Below the pieces are notes generated by a model. It saw only the letters and a list, made by a program, of their open reading frames with translations, searched no databases and had not been told where the DNA came from. Position numbers and translations under genes: made by a program. Of a stretch of 32,404 bases of DNA, positions 25,734-32,404 are shown one piece after another. The stretch's first letter is position 1; every line of letters begins with the position of its first letter. The stretch is from NCBI GenBank assembly GCA_902561765.1, contig CACEQR010000011.1:1-32404 (forward strand), read 5' to 3'. The DNA comes from an uncultured Pelagibacteraceae bacterium. GTDB lineage: Bacteria > Pseudomonadota > Alphaproteobacteria > Pelagibacterales > Pelagibacteraceae.

Positions 25734-27122
25734 TTATTTTTTTTTATAGCTTAATATCATCTTCTTTATATTCTCAAAAGAAGTTCCTCCATAAGAAACT
25801 TTAGAATTTACAGATTTTTTTAAATCAAACACTTTTTGCACATCAGATGTCAAACCTTTTTCAATTTTATTAATCTCATTCATTGTTAATTCAGATAATT
25901 TTTTTTTATTTTTTTCAGCAAAGTTTATGATTTTGGCAGTTTGCAAATATGCTTTTCTGAATGGGTAATTTAACTCTTTTACCATGTAATCTGCTAAATC
26001 AGTAGCAGTGATGAAACCATTTTCTGCTAGTTCAAGCATTCTTTTTTTATCTGGTGAAAAGTTTTTAAGAACATCATTTAATATAATTAATGAATTCTTT
26101 AATTGATCAAATGATTTAAAGACAATTTCTTTATCATCTTGCAAATCCTTGAAATAAGATAAAGGTAATCCTTTTAGGGTTGTTAACATTGAAAAAAGAT
26201 TTCCAAACATGAATCCAGTTTTACCTCTTAAATACTCTAAAGGATCAGGATTTTTCTTTTGAGGCATTATAGATGATCCAGTAACAATCTTATCATTTAA
26301 AGTTATAAGTTTAAATGCATCTGAATTCCAAATTATAAACTCCTCTGCAATTCTAGAAATATGTACTGCGCATGCAGAACAAGAGTAGAGAAAATCAATA
26401 ACAAAATCTCTGTCAGAAACAGTGTCAATTGAATTTTTAGTTGGTTTTTGGAAACCTAATTTTTTTGAAGTATAAAATCTATCAATTTTAAATGATGTAC
26501 CAGTTAAAGCTGCGACACCTAGTGGATTTTCATTAAGACTATCTAAATTATTTACAAATCTTTTTTTATCTCTATTAAACATTTCTAAGTATGCCATTAA
26601 GTAATGAGCAAAAGAAACTGGTTGGGCATTTTTTAAATGTGTAAAGCCAGGCATAATTGTTTCAATATTATCTTCAGCTTTTTTTAAAATATTTTTAATA
26701 GTTACATCAATATTTTTTAATATTTCACTGTTTGCTTTTTTCAGCCAAATTTTAAAATCTGTGACTACTTGATCATTTCTTGATCTTGCGGTGTGTATAT
26801 ATCCTGCGTCATCTCCAATCAATTCAAAAAGTCTATGCTCTATATTCATATGAATATCTTCGAGTTTGTCATTAAAGATAAATTTTTTTTTAATAATTTC
26901 ATTTTTAATTCTATTTAAACCCCATACAATTTTATTTTTTACTTTAAAATTTATAATCTTTTGTCTAAACAACATATCAACATGCACAATTGATGCTTCA
27001 ATATCTTCTTTAAATAATCTTTTATCTATCGATAGTGATCCACCTACTTTTTTAAAAAGATTATTCGAATTTTTTTTTATCCTAGTATTCCAAATTGGCA
27101 GATTGTTTTTATTTTTACTCAT
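25734..27122 (-). CDS. argH: argininosuccinate lyase
   Basis: ArgH splits argininosuccinate into arginine and fumarate, the last step of arginine synthesis, as a homotetramer. The 462 residues include TARSRNDQV, the GFTHLKNAQPVSFAHYL segment with the catalytic histidine, DRDFVIDFL, and the fumarase/aspartase-superfamily signature GSSIMPQKKNPDPLE. The length is normal. It starts 23 bases from the divergent TlpA-type gene (or overlaps it if that gene uses its first ATG) and is followed by the small lipoprotein and lysA, so arginine and lysine synthesis genes share one transcript. Confidence 0.96.
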   Translation of the reverse strand: MSKNKNNLPIWNTRIKKNSNNLFKKVGGSLSIDKRLFKEDIEASIVHVDMLFRQKIINFKVKNKIVWGLNRIKNEIIKKKFIFNDKLEDIHMNIEHRLFELIGDDAGYIHTARSRNDQVVTDFKIWLKKANSEILKNIDVTIKNILKKAEDNIETIMPGFTHLKNAQPVSFAHYLMAYLEMFNRDKKRFVNNLDSLNENPLGVAALTGTSFKIDRFYTSKKLGFQKPTKNSIDTVSDRDFVIDFLYSCSACAVHISRIAEEFIIWNSDAFKLITLNDKIVTGSSIMPQKKNPDPLEYLRGKTGFMFGNLFSMLTTLKGLPLSYFKDLQDDKEIVFKSFDQLKNSLIILNDVLKNFSPDKKRMLELAENGFITATDLADYMVKELNYPFRKAYLQTAKIINFAEKNKKKLSELTMNEINKIEKGLTSDVQKVFDLKKSVNSKVSYGGTSFENIKKMILSYKKK

Positions 27123-27144
27123 GATATTTAATTATATAATTTTT

Positions 27145-27675
27145 ATGAAAATCATTTTTTTTAATTATGTTATAATAATATTTTACTTAATATCATCTGG
27201 TGTCTCATATTCAATAGAACGTCCAGAAATTAAGAATCTTATAGTACATAAAGATAAGAAAAAAATTGAAAATATAGAATTTATTAAATCTGAAGGCCAA
27301 AAAGTAAGTTTAAACAATTACAAATCAAACCCCATAATAATTAATTTTTGGGCTACTTGGTGTGCTCCTTGTAAAAAAGAAATGCCCTCTTTAGACAAAC
27401 TAAAAAAATTAGATAATTTTAAAGATATAAATATAATTCCAATTAATATTGGTGGAGGGAGTTATAAAAAATCTAAGGAATTTTTCGATGCATTAAAAAT
27501 AGAGAATTTAGAAATATTTATAGGTTCTGGACCTGAGTTTTCACAGTTATTTAAATTACGTGGATTACCTACAACAATATTAATTGACAAAAATGGTTTC
27601 GAAATTGGAAGAATAGTTGGTTATATTGATTTTAGTGACAAGAGTCTCCATGATTGGTTAATAAAAAATTTATGA
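27145..27675 (+). CDS. TlpA-type thioredoxin-like protein, periplasmic thiol-disulfide oxidoreductase
   Basis: The 176-residue product has a signal peptide or membrane anchor (MKIIFFNYVIIIFYLISSG), a TlpA/ResA-type thioredoxin domain with the active site WATWCAPCKKEMPSL, and the cis-proline segment LRGLPTTILIDKNG. Such proteins reduce disulfides in exported proteins, often for cytochrome c maturation. The ATG at 27145 is used; an earlier one at 27121 adds eight residues and overlaps argH, and the frame stays open much further upstream as an artefact opposite argH. The alphaproteobacterial arrangement tlpA next to argH is preserved. The downstream hydrolase starts with a four-base ATGA overlap. 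Confidence 0.87.
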   Translation: MKIIFFNYVIIIFYLISSGVSYSIERPEIKNLIVHKDKKKIENIEFIKSEGQKVSLNNYKSNPIIINFWATWCAPCKKEMPSLDKLKKLDNFKDINIIPINIGGGSYKKSKEFFDALKIENLEIFIGSGPEFSQLFKLRGLPTTILIDKNGFEIGRIVGYIDFSDKSLHDWLIKNL

Positions 27676-28328
27676 AGTTTTCATTAAATACAACAGTTAT
27701 AAAACCAGAAGATAATGAAAAAGTGCAAAATGCTGTAATCTTACTCCATGGATATGGAGGCGATGGTAAAGATATTAGTATGCTTACACTCAATTGGAAA
27801 AGATTTTTAAAAAATACAGTTTTTTTATGCCCTGATGCACATGAAAGATGTACGATAAATCCAATAGGCTATCAATGGTTTGATTTAAATACTGAGGATA
27901 AGAATTATATACTTCAAGAGTCAAAAAAGGCAGAAAAAGTTTTAAACGATTATATTTTAGAAGTGAGTAATTATTTTAACTTAGCCTATTCTCAAATATG
28001 TGTATCTGGATTTAGTCAAGGATGCATGATGTCATTAAATGTTGGTTTAACCTCAGAAAAAGAATTTGCTTGTATTGTTGGATTTTCAGGAAAAATAATT
28101 GATAAACAAGACTTATCTTCTAGAATAAAAAATAAAACTAATATTTTGATGATACATGGAGAAAATGACCCAATAGTACCTCCAAATAATTTATTAGAGG
28201 CAGAAGATTTTTTTTTAAGAAATAAAATCAAAATTGAAACTTTAATGATAAAAAAATGTGATCATCATATACCGATAGAAGCATCGAGTGCGGCATTAAA
28301 TTTTATAAAAAAAAATTTAATTGTTTAA
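27672..28328 (+). CDS. alpha/beta hydrolase, phospholipase/carboxylesterase family
   Basis: The 218-residue protein has an alpha/beta-hydrolase fold of the phospholipase/carboxylesterase (Abhydrolase_2) type. The oxyanion segment ILLHGYGGDGKDI, the nucleophile elbow GFSQGC, the acid in HGENDPIV and the final histidine in CDHHIP give a complete Ser-Asp-His triad. Substrate is unknown; family members hydrolyse short esters, lysophospholipids or acyl-proteins. The ATG at 27672 overlaps the thioredoxin-like gene's stop as ATGA, the usual sign of coupled translation; an upstream ATG at 27654 adds six residues and overlaps more. Confidence 0.85.
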   Translation: MKFSLNTTVIKPEDNEKVQNAVILLHGYGGDGKDISMLTLNWKRFLKNTVFLCPDAHERCTINPIGYQWFDLNTEDKNYILQESKKAEKVLNDYILEVSNYFNLAYSQICVSGFSQGCMMSLNVGLTSEKEFACIVGFSGKIIDKQDLSSRIKNKTNILMIHGENDPIVPPNNLLEAEDFFLRNKIKIETLMIKKCDHHIPIEASSAALNFIKKNLIV

Positions 28329-28374
28329 TAAATCGTTATTACAAGATTAGTAATGTTGATAAAAATAATATTTA

Positions 28375-28959
28375 ATGTATGTTTTAGATATGATTGAGAT
28401 GTCAGATCAAAAAATTTCTTTAGAAAAATGTCCCGCATTGGTTTTAAATGCAGATTATAGACCATTAAGCTATTATCCACTTTCTTTATGGAGTTGGCAG
28501 GATTCTATAAAATCTGTTTTTCTCGATAGAGTTTCTATCGTTAGTTATTATGATCGACAAATACGAAGTCCTTCGTTTAGCATGAAACTTCCTAGTGTAA
28601 TTGCACTTAAATCGTACATTAGACCTCAATCTAACCCTAACTTCACAAGATTTAATGTTTTTTTAAGAGATAAGTTTAGCTGCCAATATTGTGGAAGCAA
28701 AAATGAATTAACGTTTGATCATTTGTTGCCAAGATCAAAAGGTGGAAAAACTGACTGGGATAATGTTGTTACAGCTTGTTCATCTTGTAATGTTAAAAAA
28801 GGCGGAAGATTAATCAAAGACTCTGGTATGACACTTAATCAATGGCCTTTTCAACCTACCACAGAGGATCTTCACAAAAATGGTAAAAATTTCCCACCAA
28901 ATTTTTTGCACAAAAGTTGGATGGATTATCTATATTGGGATGTAGAACTTGAACCTTAA
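28375..28959 (+). CDS. HNH endonuclease domain protein, unknown role
   Basis: The 194-residue protein has an N-terminal block CPALVLNADYRPLSYYPLSL with WSWQDSIKSVFLDRVSIV, seen widely in alphaproteobacterial proteins of this group, and a C-terminal HNH domain: CQYCGS, then FDHLLPRSKGG with the catalytic histidine, WDNVVTACSSCN. The four cysteines fit the usual zinc site. It belongs to a chromosomal HNH group distinct from homing endonucleases, without nearby intron or methyltransferase, so a repair or nucleic-acid processing role is more likely than restriction. The start may be the later Met (28399). It ends exactly where the convergent coq7 begins. Confidence 0.8.
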   Translation: MYVLDMIEMSDQKISLEKCPALVLNADYRPLSYYPLSLWSWQDSIKSVFLDRVSIVSYYDRQIRSPSFSMKLPSVIALKSYIRPQSNPNFTRFNVFLRDKFSCQYCGSKNELTFDHLLPRSKGGKTDWDNVVTACSSCNVKKGGRLIKDSGMTLNQWPFQPTTEDLHKNGKNFPPNFLHKSWMDYLYWDVELEP

Positions 28960-29493
28960 TTATATTTTTTCTGAAATTTTTATAGCAACTTTTGAACCAG
29001 TTTTAATTACCTTATCCATAATTGAATAAAGACCTTTTTTTGTTGCTCCTTTCTCGTAAGCAATATCTTTATGATCCAATTCATCTTGTCTAAATTTAAT
29101 TATTTTTTCTTTTAAATCTTTTTCATCAACTTCAATTTGATCAATTTGATTTTTGTAATGTTCATCAATAACTTCTTCAACAGATGCAGTACATAACATT
29201 GCAGCCCTTTTTCCGAGTATTGTAGAGCCAAATCCAAGACCCAATCCAAGTAAATCCCATAATGGTAATAATTTTGTCGGTTTTATATTTCTTTTTACTA
29301 TTTCGTTTTCAAAGAAGTTTGAGTGTTCCTCCTCATGCTTTTTCATCTCGTATACAGTTTTTTTTAAATCATCATTATTTACTAAAGTATTTAAAGCAAG
29401 TAGTTGACCTTCATATATTTTAATTGCACCTCTTTCCCCAGCATGATCTACTCTTATAAATTCCTCTAATTTTTTTTTATTAGTTTTTTTCAT
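28960..29493 (-). CDS. coq7: 2-polyprenyl-3-methyl-6-methoxy-1,4-benzoquinone hydroxylase (Coq7 family)
   Basis: Coq7 is the di-iron monooxygenase that adds the ring hydroxyl at C-6 (the last hydroxylation) in ubiquinone synthesis. The 177 residues keep the di-iron ligands: E20 in DHAGERGA, E54 and H57 (EEEH), E106/E107 (VEEVIDEHY), E138 and H141 (ELDH). Two hydrophobic stretches around 80-100 (LLGLGLGFGSTILG) fit its membrane-bound position. It overlaps the dsbB gene by 14 bases, and together with ubiE and ubiB it makes three ubiquinone genes in this window. DsbB itself depends on ubiquinone. Confidence 0.95.
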   Translation of the reverse strand: MKKTNKKKLEEFIRVDHAGERGAIKIYEGQLLALNTLVNNDDLKKTVYEMKKHEEEHSNFFENEIVKRNIKPTKLLPLWDLLGLGLGFGSTILGKRAAMLCTASVEEVIDEHYKNQIDQIEVDEKDLKEKIIKFRQDELDHKDIAYEKGATKKGLYSIMDKVIKTGSKVAIKISEKI

Positions 29494-29959
29494 AGCTTAA
29501 AGTACGAATAGAAATAATTGTAATTAGAATTGATAAAAGAGTATTAATTGCCGCTAGTGAAACGCCTAAAATTGTAAAAGTTGCATCTTTACAGTCCACT
29601 GGCATGTTTTTACTCAGAGATTCTAATAATTTTGCTTTATCTGAAAGATTTAATTGGTTATTAGTACAACTGGAAAACTCTTCAAAAAAGCTATTCTCAA
29701 TCCCAAAATGATATCCAGAAATAAGGGCGCTTATGGTAAATATTATTATTAAAATAATTAAAATATTTTCATTTTTAAAATAATATAATCCAATAAAACT
29801 TACGAATAATGCAGCTAAGTAAGGAAGTCTTTGATAAATACATAACTTACATGGCTTGTATCCAAGTATAAACTCAATATACAAAGCTGACAAAATAGAT
29901 ATCAGAGAAAAAAATAAAATAATCAAGTACAAATTTTTTCGACTGGGAAATAATGTCAT
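29480..29959 (-). CDS. dsbB: disulfide bond formation protein DsbB
   Basis: DsbB reoxidises the periplasmic DsbA thiol oxidase and passes the electrons to ubiquinone. The 159 residues show four membrane helices, the quinone-side pair C37/C40 in PCKLCIYQRLPYLA, and the second periplasmic pair C98 and C123. The spacing fits the family. No dsbA is present in the window. It is the middle gene of a DedA-like/dsbB/coq7 set and overlaps coq7 by 14 bases. Confidence 0.92.
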   Translation of the reverse strand: MTLFPSRKNLYLIILFFSLISILSALYIEFILGYKPCKLCIYQRLPYLAALFVSFIGLYYFKNENILIILIIIFTISALISGYHFGIENSFFEEFSSCTNNQLNLSDKAKLLESLSKNMPVDCKDATFTILGVSLAAINTLLSILITIISIRTLSYEKN

Positions 29960-29961
29960 AT

Positions 29962-30570
29962 TTAACTAATAAAATTATTTAAAAATTTATAAATAAAAAA
30001 AGCAAAACCAATCAAAATTGCAGATGCGAGAATAGAAAATTTTAACAATTTTTTCTCAATAATTTTTTTCATTGTGTGTCCAAAATTTCCAATCAGGAAA
30101 GCTATTAAAAAAAAACGAGAACCTCTGGTTAATAGGCTTATAATTATAAAGTAAAATAAATTAAAATGAATAAATCCACTTGTAATTGTTAGTAGTTTAA
30201 ATGGAACAGGTGAAAAACCTGCAATGGCTAAAAGAGTGATCCAAGCAATTACACCTCCTTCAGAGGAAACCTTTTCTTTTAAAAAAGAGGTATTATCGAC
30301 ACCATAAATTTCGAAAATTCTCAATCCAATTTCGTTAAAAAATACATATCCAATAAAATATCCAAGACACGCTCCCAAAACAGAACCTAAGGTCGCGATA
30401 AAAGCAATTTTAATCCACTCATTCTTCCTAGCAATCGTCATTGGAATTATTAATACATCTGGAGGAATTGGAAATATAAAGCTCTCTATAAAAGATATAA
30501 ATCCTAAAATTGATTTAGATTTCCTATGACCTGCAAGTTGTATTGTTTTATTGTATAGTTCTTTAAACAT
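29962..30570 (-). CDS. YqaA/DedA (SNARE-associated) family membrane protein
   Basis: This 202-residue protein belongs to the YqaA branch of the DedA/VTT membrane family. The core features are the early FIESFIFPIPPDVLIIPM segment, GSVLGACLGYFIGY, AGFSPVPFKLLTITSGF and RGSRFFLIAFLIGNFG, with about four to five hydrophobic helices and a C-terminal one. DedA-family proteins work in phospholipid scrambling or ion-driven transport; the substrate of this branch is not known. It is two bases from dsbB on the same strand and starts the three-gene minus-strand set, facing the tRNA gene. Confidence 0.85.
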   Translation of the reverse strand: MFKELYNKTIQLAGHRKSKSILGFISFIESFIFPIPPDVLIIPMTIARKNEWIKIAFIATLGSVLGACLGYFIGYVFFNEIGLRIFEIYGVDNTSFLKEKVSSEGGVIAWITLLAIAGFSPVPFKLLTITSGFIHFNLFYFIIISLLTRGSRFFLIAFLIGNFGHTMKKIIEKKLLKFSILASAILIGFAFFIYKFLNNFIS

Positions 30571-30627
30571 ATTTTCTTTTATTATAATAAATGATTTAAT
30601 ACTATGAGTTAAAATATGTTAAGTTTT

Positions 30628-30714
30628 GGGCGAATGGCGGAACTGGTAGACGCGTTGGACTCAAAATCCAATGGTAGCAATACTGTGAGAGTTCGATTCT
30701 CTCTTTGCCCACCA
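30628..30714 (+). tRNA. tRNA-Leu (anticodon CAA)
   Basis: An 87-base tRNA with a long variable arm, typical of leucine. The acceptor stem pairs GGGCGAA with TTTGCCC and the CCA end is encoded. The D-arm region has TGGTAGAC, the anticodon loop is CTCAAAA (30660-30666) between TTGGA and TCCAA, giving anticodon CAA at 30662-30664, and the T-loop TTCGATT is flanked by GAGAG and CTCTC. It reads UUG codons. Confidence 0.96.
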
Positions 30715-30721
30715 TAAAATT

Positions 30722-32404
30722 ATGAGTAAAGAAAATATAAATAATCTTGTTGAATTATTTTTTGAAAATTATCAAAAACAAAATAAAAGTAATATACTTT
30801 TAACTTCTTTAAAAGATTCATCTAATCATTTTAGTTGGAAAAAAACATTTCATTCTATAAAAAAAATTTCTTTTGAAATAAATAAATTCTTAAAAAAAGG
30901 GGATAGATGTTTGTTAATTTCTGAAAATAGACCAGAATGGTTTATTTCAGATCTTTCTATAATGTTGTCAGGTGGAATCACTGTTCCAGCATATACTACT
31001 TATGCCGAACGTGATTATGAATATATTATTAACGATTGTAGTCCAAAATTAATTTTTGTATCTAATCAAGAACAATTTAATAAAGTTGAAAATATAATTA
31101 ATAAAAATAAATTTATTGAAAAAATATTTTCATTTGAAGAATTGAATCTTGATCATGATAAATATATTAATTTAAATAAATTAATTTTAAGTTTAGATAA
31201 TGATGATGAGAGCTTTCCAAAGTTAGAGTTAGATAGAAAAGATCCAGCGTGTATTATCTATACTTCCGGCACACAAGGCAATCCAAAAGGAGTGATATTA
31301 AGTCATGGAGGTATTTTAAATAACTGTGAAGGAGCTTTAGATATTTTAAAACCTTTATTAACTGAACAAACTAGATTCTTAACCTGGCTGCCTCTTTCTC
31401 ATTCTTATGAACACACTGTACAATTTGTGCAAATCAGTGTTGGTGCAAAAATATTCTACGCTGAAAGTATAGAAAAATTAATTAAAAATATGAATGATTG
31501 TAAGCCTCAAATAATGACTGCTGTACCTCGGTTTTACCAAAATTTATTCCAAAAAATCAACGCTAGTTTTAATAAAGCTACTGGTCTCAGAAAAAAATTA
31601 ATATTAAAAATGTTAGAACTTGGTAAGAAAAAAATTATAAAACAAGATTTGTCATTTGTAGAAAAAATTCTTGATAATTTATTAGAAAAGATAGTTAGAA
31701 AAAAAATTAAATCTCAATTTGGAGGTGAGCTTAAAACGTTTGTTTCAGGAGGTGGAGCTCTTGATAAAGATGTAGGAGTTTTTTTAAACGCTATAGGACT
31801 TCCTACATTGCAAGGATATGGACTAACTGAAACATCACCAGTGGTTAGTTGTAATCCAATCCATGATATTAGAGTTGAAACAGTTGGTCCACCATTTAAG
31901 GGAAATCAGGTAAGAATTGCTGAGGATGGAGAAATTATAGTTAAAGGTGAAAATGTTATGTTAGGTTATTGGAATAATGACGAAGAAACTAAAAAAGTTC
32001 TAAAAGATGGTTGGTTGCACACCGGCGATATTGGTGTATTTGATGAAGGTTATTTAAAAATTACAGATAGAAAAAAAGATATTTTGATAACACCTGGCGG
32101 TGATAATATTTCTCCCGTAAAAATAGAAAATGAATTATCAAATTCTAGCTTTATTGATCAATCAATTGTTTATGGAGATAATAAACCATATCTCGTAGCT
32201 TTATTGGTTTTATCTGATGAACATTTAAATGCAACTCAAGAAGAATTAGAAAAAGAAATTGATAAAGTTAACCTTAATTTGTCAAAAATTGAAAATATAA
32301 AAAAATTTTTTGTCATTAAAGAAAAATTTTCAATTGAAAATGGAATGCTAACTCCAACTTTAAAACTTAAAAGATATAAAATAGTTCAAAAATATAAAAA
32401 TGAA
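30722..32404 (+). CDS. long-chain fatty acid-CoA ligase (AMP-forming), partial at window end
   Basis: This frame opens at ATG 30722, seven bases after the tRNA, and runs 561 codons to the window edge without a stop. It is an AMP-binding acyl-CoA synthetase: P-loop YTSGTQGNPKGVILSHGG from residue 180, WLPLSHSYEHTVQF, the adenylate-binding GYGLTETSPVVS, GWLHTGDIGVF, and the ITDRKKDILITPGGDNISP hinge and lysine region. The adjacent length and motifs favour a long-chain (FAA1/FadD15-like) enzyme, normally about 600 residues, so only the end is missing. It activates fatty acids for degradation or lipid synthesis. Very A/T-ended codons match the rest of the window. Confidence 0.9.
   Translation, partial: MSKENINNLVELFFENYQKQNKSNILLTSLKDSSNHFSWKKTFHSIKKISFEINKFLKKGDRCLLISENRPEWFISDLSIMLSGGITVPAYTTYAERDYEYIINDCSPKLIFVSNQEQFNKVENIINKNKFIEKIFSFEELNLDHDKYINLNKLILSLDNDDESFPKLELDRKDPACIIYTSGTQGNPKGVILSHGGILNNCEGALDILKPLLTEQTRFLTWLPLSHSYEHTVQFVQISVGAKIFYAESIEKLIKNMNDCKPQIMTAVPRFYQNLFQKINASFNKATGLRKKLILKMLELGKKKIIKQDLSFVEKILDNLLEKIVRKKIKSQFGGELKTFVSGGGALDKDVGVFLNAIGLPTLQGYGLTETSPVVSCNPIHDIRVETVGPPFKGNQVRIAEDGEIIVKGENVMLGYWNNDEETKKVLKDGWLHTGDIGVFDEGYLKITDRKKDILITPGGDNISPVKIENELSNSSFIDQSIVYGDNKPYLVALLVLSDEHLNATQEELEKEIDKVNLNLSKIENIKKFFVIKEKFSIENGMLTPTLKLKRYKIVQKYKNE

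Noticed and set aside
26866..27144. 93-codon upstream extension of the TlpA-type protein
   Set aside because: It runs opposite the argH N-terminal coding region; the real protein begins with a signal peptide at 27145 (or 27121).
28375..28959. HNH gene as homing endonuclease or mobile element
   Set aside because: No intron, intein, repeat or transposase is nearby, and base composition matches the neighbours.
1..32404. CRISPR array, insertion sequence, prophage or horizontally acquired island
   Set aside because: No spaced direct repeats, transposase, integrase or composition break is visible; repeated A- and T-runs are explained by the A+T-rich genome.

Overview
The window looks like a streamlined alphaproteobacterial genome of the SAR11 (Pelagibacterales) type. 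This is inferred from strongly A+T-rich coding sequence, gaps of a few bases or overlaps between most genes, very lysine/asparagine/isoleucine-rich proteins, and alphaproteobacterial gene neighbourhoods: fabI-fabB-fabA next to irr, ubiE-ubiB-coaBC-dut-moeB, rpsT-dnaA, and tlpA/argH/small lipoprotein/lysA. No mobile element, CRISPR array, phage gene or rRNA is visible. No stretch between genes exceeds 300 bases.

Layout. 1-1835: the end of lnt (lipoprotein N-acylation) and metK (SAM synthesis). 1836-8390: a translation/RNA cluster, nusA-infB-rbfA-rpsO-pnp, preceded by a candidate promoter and a terminator-like hairpin that lies in the nusA leader; rimP, ylxR and truB, which often sit in this cluster, are not here. 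8394-11562 (minus): a Tat-type MsrB, an unlisted 50-residue membrane protein, and fabI, fabB, fabA for fatty acid synthesis. 11635-14569 (plus): an Irr-like Fur-family regulator, rubrerythrin, a two-cluster Fe-S/CCG protein and a DUF3501 protein. Similar operator-like sites lie in front of irr and of rubrerythrin, so this looks like an iron/peroxide-linked module. 14562-19661 (minus): an SH3-domain protein, a MoeB/ThiF-type protein, dut, coaBC, ubiB, ubiE.

19695-23658 (plus): mutM, rpsT, dnaA, dnaN (DNA repair, ribosome, replication initiation and clamp). 23655-27122 (minus): a PlsC-type acyltransferase, lysA, an LptM-like small lipoprotein, argH. 27145-28959 (plus): a TlpA-type thioredoxin, an alpha/beta hydrolase, an HNH nuclease-domain protein. 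28960-30570 (minus): coq7, dsbB and a YqaA/DedA-type membrane protein. The window ends with tRNA-Leu(CAA) and an almost complete long-chain acyl-CoA synthetase that runs off the edge.

Links between genes: three ubiquinone genes (ubiB, ubiE, coq7) sit with dsbB, whose product passes electrons to quinone; fabA/B/I, plsC and the acyl-CoA synthetase cover fatty acid and phospholipid metabolism. Most of the window is ordinary core genome. The parts most worth a second look are the Irr-rubrerythrin-FeS-DUF3501 module, the nusA leader, and two small membrane/lipoprotein genes that ordinary length cut-offs would miss.
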